Origin: Paulinella micropora
Lineage: Eukaryota; Cercozoa; Imbricatea; Euglyphida; Paulinellidae
Direction: 5' to 3'
Length of the DNA: 64,000 nucleotides
Assembly (NCBI GenBank): GCA_019918135.1
Contig: WBZZ01003930.1
Span: 1-64,000, forward strand
Shown here: one piece after another, positions 54,408-63,270 of the stretch
How the letters are laid out: the number at the start of each line of letters is the position of its first letter
How positions within the stretch are numbered: the first letter of the stretch is position 1
Notes under the pieces: model-generated
What the model was told of the DNA's origin: nothing
Seen by the model: the letters and a program-made list of their open reading frames with translations, nothing else
The model's database searches: none
Made by a program: the position numbers and the translations under genes

Positions 54408-54729
54408 TGATTAGGTAAATACCCGGTCACTCACGGACCTAATACCTTAGACGCCGGTTTGCTGAGAGACTCCGTTAGAAGCCACGATACCAATCGACAC
54501 TTTTAATCCGCACGTAGATAGCAGAACTGACAAACTCAAAGGTAATAATGAAACTGAAATAAAGTCCACACGACTGTAATTATTACACAATGACTAGTGT
54601 CCAATGCTGAATGCCAATATGGACCGGTACGTCCGTTGCAATAATTGACTAGAACTATACGGTCATTCTACTATACGAATAAATTACTTACCAGTTATTA
54701 CTAAAAGTAAAAACGTAGTTGTCCTACCA
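54408..54729 (-). repeat. 5' LTR of family B copy B3
   Basis: It repeats 36981-37310 and is bounded by TG...CA. On the minus strand it ends two bases before GGTTATGAGCC, the primer site. The gag of B3 follows directly, so this is the 5' LTR. Confidence 0.75.
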
Positions 54730-54880
54730 ACGGAGGTAGATGCCCGGGATTTCATCAGAACTTTCTTGTAACCCCCCTCGACACGGCGAAGTCCCCATCC
54801 ATCCTCCATAGGGTAAATTAAACCCAGAGGTGTTGGATCTCCCGCCATGTCTAGGGAAATAACAAAAAGATTATCTTTCA
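54730..54880. other. Spacer between B3 LTR and B4
   Basis: 150 bases unlike the flanking copies, with a short minus-strand frame reading ISLDMAGDPTPLGLIYP. Nothing recognised. Confidence 0.4.
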
Positions 54881-56773
54881 GGAAATGTATGAGCCGAGAG
54901 AACCACACGAGGTGGACACACCGGAGGGATCAGATGAAGAAGATGAAACACAACCACGACAACCGAGACAGAAAGGTAGTCAAACAGCACAAGACGGGAA
55001 GGCAGCGGCAGAGAAACCAGACAACTGGAAAGATCTATCCAAGGAAGAGAAGAAGGCTTGGGAAGACAGAGCGAACAGAAGGAAGAAAAGGGCAATGACA
55101 AGAAGCAACAAAGACGTTTACATACTGAGAAAGAAGAAGTATAAGAAGAGCAACGATATCTGCATCGTTGCAGAATGTTTCAACTTCTCGTTACAACCGC
55201 ATTCTCGGAAACTAAAGTGGTTCAATTCCTTCGCAGCAAAAAGGCACATTGCCCGTTTGAAAAAGTCTGCATCGTAAAAGAAAAATACGGTAATATAAGC
55301 GGTGCGGCGAGATATGTCGAGGAGAAAGCCTTTAAAAATCAGAGACCAAGACCGACAGAAGATATGGAAGAATATCTTACCCAACATCAACTCCAGAAGC
55401 AGTGGCTTGAAGCCTTGCGAGGAGTTTTGGGGAAGATGAGGCAGTGAACGGACTGTTAGAGAAGCTAGCTGAACACGAAGCTTACGGAACAACATTCTTC
55501 AGTGACTACTACAGACTAGCGGCAGCAAACAGACCAACACACGATGAAATAGTAAAGTCTGCAAAGGAAATTTACGTGCTGTGGGATGCGAAGCAACAGA
55601 GATTGAGGAAGGAGCGTAAGAAGGAGAGGGAGAGCAAGAGAGAGGGTAAGGGAGCGAATCTACTGTTTGGAGGGGGAGAGGGAGGAGAGAAGAGAGAAAA
55701 GAGAGAGAAGAACAAGAAATGGACTAAGAACGGGAAGGGCAAGGGCAACAAGAATTGAAGTGATAGTTCAGAGCAGGAGTGGTGGCTGACAGCGACATGC
55801 TATAACTGCTATCAGACTGGACACACTAAGCGTTTTTGCCCCGAACAAAAGTCAGGCCCCGGACGAACTAGTCCAAAGTCAGCTCACTCTGACTCCTCAA
55901 AGGGGAAGCAAAGAGACAAGAGTGGCAAATTTCGAAAGAAAGGAGCCAAAGGAGTTACTCTTATGAGGGCAGAAGTAGGAGAGGAGGGTGAGGAGGAAGG
56001 AGGAGACAAGTCTGAGGGAGAAGACACCTCAGAAGAAGAAGAGTATGGGCTAGTCATAATGGAGGGTAGCGAAGAAGCAATGGAGGGAAACATAGAAAGT
56101 GGGGAAAGCATTATTGCTCGTGAAGCAGAGCAAGAGGGCGAGGAGGATAATGAGCCTCCAAAGGAGCAAAGTGAGAACAAACCCTTAGATCAACCCACAA
56201 GAGCCCATGGGGGGGGGGGGGGGGGGAAACTGTCGAGTGCTCCATTGGCTCGAAACACACTCCGAGACAGACCCCACAACCTCCACACCGTAGTGCTCAA
56301 CACCCCGACACCTCTACAACAACCACTCCTGCCCTCACGACCTCACAAGACACACCACGTGTGCAACTATCAGCATTGCAACCAAAACCCTTGCAAGTGA
56401 AAGAGAAAGAGAAACGGAAAGCAAGTGAGAACCGACACCCACACCCCGTCAGAACTCTAGGCAGACAAAGAACAAAACACCACGCCCCACTACATCAACT
56501 CCTAAGAGTCACACCAGAGGCCCACTAACCACTCGTTGTACTGGGCTGAACTGGAGGGGAGAACAGTGTGGAGTTAAGTTTGGACAGGGGGAGAGTTGGG
56601 GCAAGGCAGATGAGGCAGCAAAGAGGCTAGTGTATGCAGACTTATGTGGTCATCATGCACGTCAGGACCCACTATTCCCTGACATTGACCTAGCAAAAGA
56701 CCCTTCACGTCGCCCACGTCCTTCCCGTGATTATCCTTCAGAGAGTGAGATGATGAGCATACTGAGAGAGAGA
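54881..56773 (+). mobile_element. Family B gag segment, copy B4, inverted relative to B3
   Basis: It matches the reverse complement of about 52277-54169. It begins inside gag (EMYEPREPHEVD) and ends in the basic domain (SEMMSILRER). It contains the zinc knuckle at 55798-55839, a lysine-rich segment 55444-55758 and the Glu-rich tail 55963-56200. It has the frame-breaking 2-base version shared with B1, and the TGA before the knuckle. It forms one arm of a long inverted repeat. Confidence 0.85.
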
Positions 56774-56806
56774 CCAGTTCCAAGGTCTCCGGGCGCTGCG
56801 CGCTGC

Positions 56807-57262
56807 TCAACTAGATTTACTTTGAAGAAAACGAACCCTTTTTGTCAAGGTACGCCAGTTCGATGGTGTCATTGTTGTTGTCACAAATATACAGACATCT
56901 GCAAGTCTTTGATAGCTTGGCAGAATTTCGTACAACAAGTTGTAGTAGGAGTTGCGGAACAGTTCTTCGGGGTTATGTGCATTGAGCTGGCCCTGATGTT
57001 CACGGAGCCTTTGTTTTATGTTGTCTAGTTTGGCTAGGGGACAAAGGATGTAAATAGAGTAAATTTTCTGTCTGGCCAACGAGCAGACCCACAAGAGGCC
57101 ATGCAGTGCATCCCACCCCTTGCCATACGCACCGGTTATTTCTAACAAGACCCCTGCGCCGAGTTCCATAGCCGCCTGCATCAGGGTATCATTCAGCTCG
57201 TCCAGACCCTGTGTTTCTTTTGCGGGCTGCAAAATAGGTTTGCGTCCTCTTGCGCGTAACAT
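56807..57262 (-). pseudogene. P-loop kinase-like protein, C-terminal half
   Basis: 151 codons from MLRARG. The segment GAGVLLEITGAYGKGWDAL and the following YSIYILCPLAKLDNIKQRL fit the second half of Zeta-toxin/nucleotide-kinase-like P-loop folds, where an E-x-T-G sequence follows the central strand and an Arg helix (KQRLREH) provides the lid. It lies downstream of and in another frame from the P-loop ORF at 57597-57292, separated by 29 bases with a stop, so the gene appears split by a frameshift or an unrecognised intron. Confidence 0.5.
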
Positions 57263-57291
57263 AATCGCTAAATAACTTTAACTTGGCAAGC

Positions 57292-57597
57292 TTAAAGTCT
57301 TGACTCTTTGTTTCCTTTAATTTGTTTTCGATGTGGATCCAGCTCTGCGCTGTGCATCTTGATCAGTTCATCGATGTTGCCGTTGTACCAAGCACTTAGT
57401 TCAGTGAGTTCTTTGCGCGTGGAAAAGACACTGGTTAGAAACTGTTTGAGTACGACGGACTTGCCGACTCCGGGGGGTCCGTACGTGATGATCAAGGTTT
57501 TGTTGTCTTCTTGCAGCTTTTGGAAATTGTCGATGTGCGTAAGAATGTTGACCAAGTGCTGCGAGTGTTTTGTTTCTGTCGCGGCAGTGTTTTGCAT
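57292..57597 (-). pseudogene. P-loop kinase-like protein, N-terminal half
   Basis: 101 codons. The nucleotide-binding P-loop is clear: LIITYGPPGVGKSVVLKQFL (about 57490-57430). After it YNGNIDELIKMHSAEL fits the Asp-containing second strand-helix of Zeta-toxin-like kinases. Together with 57262-56807 it would give about 250 residues. Relatives of this fold occur in bacteria, large DNA viruses and eukaryotes. No antitoxin-like partner is seen. The family call is from motif order only. Confidence 0.5.
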
Positions 57598-58134
57598 TCT
57601 TTTTTCTTTGGCTTAAAGCTTTTTTTTTCTTGATAATCTTTTTGCGCGGCGCAGCTTTTTTTTTGCCCTCTCCTTTTTTGAAAAAGTCAAAGCAAACAAA
57701 AGAAATATTTCTTTGAACAGAAAAAAAACAACAGGCGGGAGAGAAAATTGGCGGGGGGGGGGGGGGGGAGACGGAACGGAAATAGTGATTTGCAAGTGAG
57801 GTTTAGTGGCGCGAGGCAAAAAAAAAAAGTGGGAGGGAAAAGAAGAGAGGATTTTTTGGAGGGTAGGAGATTTAATAACCAAGAAAACTGTTTTTTTTTT
57901 TTGAAAATAACTTGCCAGCAGGCCAATATTCTAGGTGTATAAACACACGCCGTCTACTTTTTTGCTACTTACACCGAGAATTGTTCGCGCGCATAATGCT
58001 CTCCTGAACTGGAAAAACAGATTTTAAAGTAAAAAATATTTTTTTAATCAAGACTCCTGGAGAAGAGGAAAGCCGAGCTTTTTAATCGAGTTCGAAACTT
58101 CCTGGCCGCGTTCTCTGGTTCGTTTCTTTTTTTA
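57598..58134. other. Spacer between P-loop gene and the 431-codon ORF
   Basis: AT-rich with homopolymer runs (G-run 57755-57768, A-runs and T-runs). It presumably holds the promoter of the P-loop gene and the 3' end of the upstream gene. No coding frame is supported. Confidence 0.5.
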
Positions 58135-59430
58135 TTATTGAGCCAACCGGCGCCGTTTGTTGGTTGCGGCCTCGTTTCTCTTGAGCTCGCGGTCGATGAT
58201 TTGCTCGCGCTTTGCCACCCTGAGCACAAAGTCCGGAGTACCATCCACCACCTGCATTAGACATACGCTGAGGAGGTAGCCTTGGTTGCGATAGGCCGCG
58301 ACCCGTGCTTGGAGCTCGTGGCTCAGGGGGCGCAGCAGGCCCTCTAGAGAGGCCCGCTCGTTGCGTACTTTCTCGTACTCCTTGAATTCCTCTGGCTGGT
58401 TCTTTTCTGACGGGTCGTAGTCTGCAAATTCGTCCTTGAACAAGGGCGCTGCGTAAAGACTCTTGGCCCGCATTTCTAGTAGGATCAACTCTAGCTGCTG
58501 CTTCGTAGGGCTGGCGCCCAAGGAACCCGTCAAGGGGTCTGGCTGCGGGAGTGCGTCGATCGCTATTAGTGTATCGCGGGCCACTACCCAGGCCTTGCAG
58601 ATCTGGCGCTGGGCCGCCGGACGGAGCTGCTCTTGCGCGGCGGGCCCCGTAGTCTCGTTGTTGACATTTGCAGAATCCGACGCGTCGTCGGAATCCGACG
58701 ACGCGTCGTCGTCGGGTACACGAAACATTTCAAGGAACTTCACGCCCTTGCTCTCGTGCAGCGCAACCAGAGAATTGAAAGACGGGACACGGTGCGAAGC
58801 TGGATGTGGCTGGACGAACCAGTAGTGGCTGGCCTCCGTGCACACCAGGACAGAACCTAACTCGTGCAGGCGAACTTGGTCGACGTGCTGGCCGATGACG
58901 CGGGACACCAAGTCCGCTGGCGTCAGGCGAAGCTCCACCACCTGCAAAGGGCTGGGATCGCCGACTATTACCCCGCGCATGAGGGGGCAATCCCTGGCCA
59001 GAGCGTTGTCGAGGGGCGCAGCACACAAGCCCCGCAAACGATGTTCCGCCTGGGCAGGTGCCTGCCCTTGTAGTGCCTCGGCCAGCCGAGTGGACGAAAG
59101 GTGCAGAAACATTTCCTTGGTCACCAGTAGTAGCATAAAAGACTGCAACATGCAGCGAGCCTGGGCAAAGGCTATAATCTTGGACCACAATCGCTTGTCT
59201 CCCGGCCCAAGCTCGCTCTGGAACTCGTCGAACCAGGCATGCGGTGATATTCGGTCTCTTCTTATTGGTTCGGCGCCCGCGTTCAGCACGACTTCAACGC
59301 AAGCCCCGGCTGACACTCTTGAATTCAGGACCTCGCGCAGGCTTTGTAGCGACTTGATCTCCGTGGATCTCAAGCAAGGCGGGGTTGAAGTGAGAGCAGC
59401 AACGTCGGAAGGCAGGGAGCCCTCGCTCAT
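58135..59430 (-). CDS. Unrecognised intact ORF, 431 codons
   Basis: The frame is open to 59592, but ATG 59430 (MSEGSLPSDVAALTS) is the likely start because the upstream part is a repetitive Thr/His/Lys stretch. It is intact and uninterrupted, unlike its surroundings, and more GC-rich. Residues about 1-210 are globular with Leu-rich helices (RCMLQSFMLLLVTKEMFLHL). A Ser/Asp run (DDDASSDSDDASDS) follows at about 240-255, then a helical region with long charged coils, ending in a nuclear-localisation-like NKRRR. No family was recognised. It is in the same direction as the P-loop gene 540 bases downstream; the pair may be a unit captured from a virus or plasmid, but nothing proves it. Confidence 0.65.
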   Translation of the reverse strand: MSEGSLPSDVAALTSTPPCLRSTEIKSLQSLREVLNSRVSAGACVEVVLNAGAEPIRRDRISPHAWFDEFQSELGPGDKRLWSKIIAFAQARCMLQSFMLLLVTKEMFLHLSSTRLAEALQGQAPAQAEHRLRGLCAAPLDNALARDCPLMRGVIVGDPSPLQVVELRLTPADLVSRVIGQHVDQVRLHELGSVLVCTEASHYWFVQPHPASHRVPSFNSLVALHESKGVKFLEMFRVPDDDASSDSDDASDSANVNNETTGPAAQEQLRPAAQRQICKAWVVARDTLIAIDALPQPDPLTGSLGASPTKQQLELILLEMRAKSLYAAPLFKDEFADYDPSEKNQPEEFKEYEKVRNERASLEGLLRPLSHELQARVAAYRNQGYLLSVCLMQVVDGTPDFVLRVAKREQIIDRELKRNEAATNKRRRLAQ

Positions 59431-59729
59431 TGTTGTTTCCTTTTTTCTTTTTTCTGTTGGCAGGAAAAAGAAAACAAGCAAAACATAAGGTGAGTGCTTT
59501 TTGTTTGTGTGTAGGTGTTTTGTAGGTGCATGAATGTGTGGCTTAGTGCATGATTTTTTTGGTCTGAGAACGTGTGTGTGTGTATCCGTCAATGTGTGTA
59601 AGTTCTTTTACTGTCGCACAGATGACACACGCACACAGTTGGACAGTAAACACAAACTCGCGCACACACACACAACTAGAAAAAAAGAAGAGAGAGATAA
59701 GAGAAGGAGTGCAATTGCGCGAAGCGCAA
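59431..59729. other. Spacer between the 431-codon ORF and Ty3 element 2
   Basis: Contains GT- and CA-rich stretches (59568-59582 and 59660-59675). The junction with the retroelement lies near 59720 but no LTR is visible, so element 2 seems truncated at its 5' end. Confidence 0.5.
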
Positions 59730-60822
59730 AGGTGCAGCTGGTTATACCGAAGCCATATCATCACCCGGCGTTGGAAAATTATTATAAGGATTTCCAACCC
59801 GAGTACCGCGGATTGGCGGGAAAAGCTAGGAAGGTTGTTCGACGATGGGAAAAGGCGACGGTGGAGGACTTAATTCGGGGCCGGTCGGCTCAGATTATGG
59901 CCTGCACCATGGAAGAACATAACATGGAGGTGGAGGCAGGGATGGATAGGTTCAGGGATGGGAAGAAGGGGCCTTATGTGTTCCTTCAGAACCGATACTG
60001 CTTCCATGCAAAGGCGTCACAGGCCAATAGGCCGTTGTTTGAACCGTTGATATCGGTGCGGGTTCCAACGGGAGGGACGGAGGATGAAATTATGGATTTT
60101 GTGGGGAACATGTGGGGTGACAAACCTCTTTGTCCGCGGAATTCGAGGGTGACAAACCGTTCTCTATTGTCCTACCGTTCCATGACAAGGCACTATGGGC
60201 GGATGAGGTTTTGGACCGGATGGTGGATCACCCGATCCCGTTGCAGTCTAGGAAGCAGCATTTAGTGCTTGCTTGTAGATTAGGCACTAGGGCACAGGGG
60301 CTGGCGTATCGGAACTCACTCCAGGGTGTGATCTCCAGAAGATACGTGAGCAGGCATTTACCTGTTTCACGGGGTTTTATACGAAGAAGGCACCCATTCA
60401 GTACGCCTTGATTCTGGATCGAATGGCAAATCTGGGTAAATGGGATGAGTTTTCTGAAATCAAGTACCACCAGAAGGAGGAAGAGATGCCCTCTGAGGAT
60501 GGCTTGGTGGAGGATGCGTGGACGGATATGGCTGAGGCGCCCGAGCTGAAAAGTCGGGGGAACGCTCAGGATCACCCGATCCCGTTGCAGTCTAGGAAGC
60601 AGCATTTAGTGCTTGCTTGTAGATTAGGCACTAGGGCACAGGGGCTGGCGTATCGGAACTCACTCCAGGGTGTGATCTCCAGAAGATACGTGAGCAGGCA
60701 TTTACCTGTTTCACGGGGTTTTATACGAAGAAGGCACCCATTCAGTACGCCTTGATTCTGGATCGAATGGCAAATCTGGGTAAATGGTATGAGTTTTCTG
60801 AAATCACCAGAAGGAGGAAGAG
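59730..60822 (+). pseudogene. Pre-RT domain of Ty3 element 2, with 344 bp tandem duplication
   Basis: The frame from about 59730 reads YYKDFQPEYRGLAGKARK and LFEPLISVRVP, then shifts near 60130 to FSIVLPFHDKALWADEVLDR and again near 60320 to LQKIREQAFTCFTGFYTKK. This mirrors 7735-8040 of element 1. The segment 60226-60569 is repeated at 60570-60906 with a 7-base deletion and two substitutions, so the end of this domain and the link to RT are present twice. Confidence 0.7.
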
Positions 60823-60906
60823 ATGCCCTCTGAGGATGGCTTGGTGGAGGATGCGTGGACGGATATGGCGGAGGCGCCCGAGCTGAAAAGTCGGGGGAAC
60901 GCTCAG
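60226..60906 (+). repeat. Tandem duplication, units 344 and 337 bp
   Basis: Unit 1 is 60226-60569 and unit 2 is 60570-60906. They differ by a 7-base deletion near 60806 and a few substitutions, so the duplication is recent. It shifts the frame. Confidence 0.9.
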
Positions 60907-62106
60907 TCATGGGAGGAGAACATGACTCAAATGCGGGCGGATTGGAAAGGAAGCGAGGAAGATCTCAAGAGCCTTCAGAAGTTGATGGCCAAGGAAAAGG
61001 AGATCTTTGATCCGCCTAGGCCGGGAACGGTCAAGCATTTTGAGGCTCATCTCAGGACGATACCGGGGATGAATATCACGCATGCCTCTAGGAGATCTAG
61101 TCTAGGCCGCAGGGAGGAGAGCATTGCCCAGGAGAAGGCAGAGGAACTACAGGCAGATGATTTCACGGAGTTCTCGGACTACCCGATTTCGTCTCATGTA
61201 CGGATGGTTCCGAAGCCGGATGGCGCACTGAGATTTTGTGTGAATTATTATCGGGAGAACAAGATCATCGAGGGTGAGCGGTATCCGCTGCCTAAGATTG
61301 ATGATTGTATGCGCAAGTTAAAGCACGCGAAATGTTACTCGGTGTTGGCTTTGAAAAATGGGTTCTGGCAGATCCCGCTCAGTAGAAAGAGCGGGTGGCT
61401 TACCGCGTTTGTGGTGGGCATGACGCTTTACCAGTGGAAGGTATTGCCGATGGGTCTGAGGAACTCGCCGGGCATATTTCAAGCAGCAATGCAGAAGATG
61501 CTTGGTCGACAGTTTGAGGATGGGAGGGCAGGTGGGTTTATGGAGAAGTATGGGCAGAAGGCGGAGGATTTTGCTTTCTGTTATATCGATGATATTATCA
61601 TCTACTCCAATACCATGGAGGAACACCTGGCCCACATCCAAGATATTTTTCGACGGGTGAGAGAGTTCGGTCTCAAGGCGAATCTGGCCAAGTGTCAGTT
61701 TGCCACCCGACAGGTTACTTATCTTGGTTATGACATCTCGAACGGAACGGTAGCGATCACCGCGAAGAAGAGGGAGGCTGTGGACGGAATTAAGCGGCCT
61801 CAGACGCGGTCGGAGCTAGTCTCCTTTATTGCGCTGGCGCAATATTATAGTCAGTTCTTTCCGAATTGGTCGGAGACGGTCAAACCGTTGAGGGAGCTGT
61901 ACTTGAAAGGCGATATGCGGGAATGGACGCCTAAACAGGAGAAAACGTTCCAGTTTATTAAGGAAATGTTAACTCGTGATCCCAAGTTCAATAAGGAGTG
62001 CATCTTGATGATGCCGGATGTTGACAAGCGGTATATGCTGGACACCGATGCGTCTAAGTATGCTATCGGGGCGGTCTTACAGCAGTACGATAGTCATGGG
62101 GCCTGA
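60823..62106 (+). pseudogene. pol: Reverse transcriptase and start of RNase H, Ty3 element 2
   Basis: A 427-codon open frame: VRMVPKPDGALRFCVNYY, YSVLALKNGFWQIPL (the first catalytic Asp of the usual LDL is Ala here: LALKNG), LYQWKVLPMGLRNSPGIFQ, FCYIDDIIIYS (61582-61593), VTYLGYDIS, and RNase H start MLDTDASKYAIGAVLQQYD. Between FQAAMQKML and YIDD are about 26 residues, longer than usual. If the Asp-to-Ala reading is right this RT would be inactive. Confidence 0.88.
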
Positions 62107-62399
62107 GGCCGATTATGTATTTGAGCCGCAAGCTCAACGAGTCTGAACAGAACTACTGTACGAGGCAGAGGGAGGCCTTGGCGGTGGTCTGGTCCTTTAT
62201 ACGGCTCAGGGAGTACTTGTGGGGGTCACGGGATATCGTTGTAAGAACCGATCATCAGAACCTTCTATGGTTAATGACGAATGATTGCACAGGCCGGTTG
62301 GCCAGATGGCAGGCTCTGCTGTCGTGCTATGACTTCACCGTCAAATATCTGCCCGGCAAGAAGAATATTGTTGCCGACTCTTTGACTAGGGTCAACTAA
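62107..62399 (+). pseudogene. pol: RNase H remainder, Ty3 element 2
   Basis: After a one-base shift in the GGGG run at about 62098-62101 the frame gives LRPIMYLSRKLNESEQNYCT, REALAVVWSFIRLREYLWG, VVRTDHQNLLWLM, FTVKYLPGKKNIVADSLTR. TAA at 62397-62399 separates it from the integrase in the same phase. Confidence 0.88.
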
Positions 62400-63270
62400 T
62401 CTACGCCGTCCGCCTGTCTGGCTGCTATGCAGCAGATGGATGAATTCGAGGATTTGGCGTTGAGGAAAGACATGAAGGATGTCTTGCCGGCGAACATGGT
62501 CTTGTATGCCAATAAGGCTCACCCGGGTGCGAGCCGCAAAGAGCCTAAGCTGGTGGAAGCTAAGAGGGCGGAATTTAGGAGAGTCATGACGACTCAGTTG
62601 GAACGGGAGGTAGGCCAAGCGGAGTGCTGTGAGGAGCGCTTTGCGGAGGAGGCCAGGCAACGCCTTAAGGAGTACGAGGCCGACAAAGCCGCGATACAGG
62701 ATGAGGATAAGGCGGAGCATGAGTGCTACTGTTGCCAGGCACATGCGGCACCGGCTGTCCGCACCTACGTGGAAGACCCGGGCGTGGGAACGGCTCTCGA
62801 GTCAGAGGAGACCTCTATCGAGCCGGTGGCGGCTGCGGAGAGGTTGGGGCCGAATTCCAGGCTTTATGAGGGCGTCCAGGTAGAGGACGGTACAGTGCGC
62901 ATTGCATCTGTGGAGGCTTGGAAACAATGCCAGAGAGCCGACGGGGAGTACAAGGAGTTGATCCAGTACTTCTTGGCGGGGGATGAGCTGTTGTTGACGG
63001 ACAAGATCCGAACACAGCTGCAAACCTTGGCGTGGCGAGATGGCCTCCTATGGTACAAGGGCAAGGCGGCAGACACGGCCAATAACCCGAAGAAGTGGGT
63101 TTTGTGGGTCCCGGCCAAACTGAAGCAGATGATTTACGTGGCGTCGCACGTGGTCCCGTTGGTTAATCACCCGGGAGTGCAGAGGACGCAGTGGATTATC
63201 AAAAGGAGGTTCTGGTGGGAAGGGATGGATCGGTTTGTAAAGGAAAGAGTTAAGGCTGCACGGCCTGTCT
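62400..63270 (+). pseudogene. pol: Integrase N-terminal region, Ty3 element 2
   Basis: It opens with an acidic, Glu/Lys-rich linker (to about 62880), then DGLLWYKGKAADTANNPKKW, VASHVVPLVNHPGVQRTQW (zinc-finger histidines) and IIKRRFWWEGMDRF. The frame ends in an out-of-phase TGA at 63270; the cysteines C-x2-C appear one base over. Confidence 0.85.

Larger units (their letters stand above)
52277..56773. repeat. Inverted repeat, 1.9 kb arms
   Basis: Arms 52277-54169 and 54881-56773 are near-identical in opposite orientation, separated by 711 bases that contain the gag 5' end and LTR. Transcription across it would give a long hairpin RNA. Confidence 0.85.
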
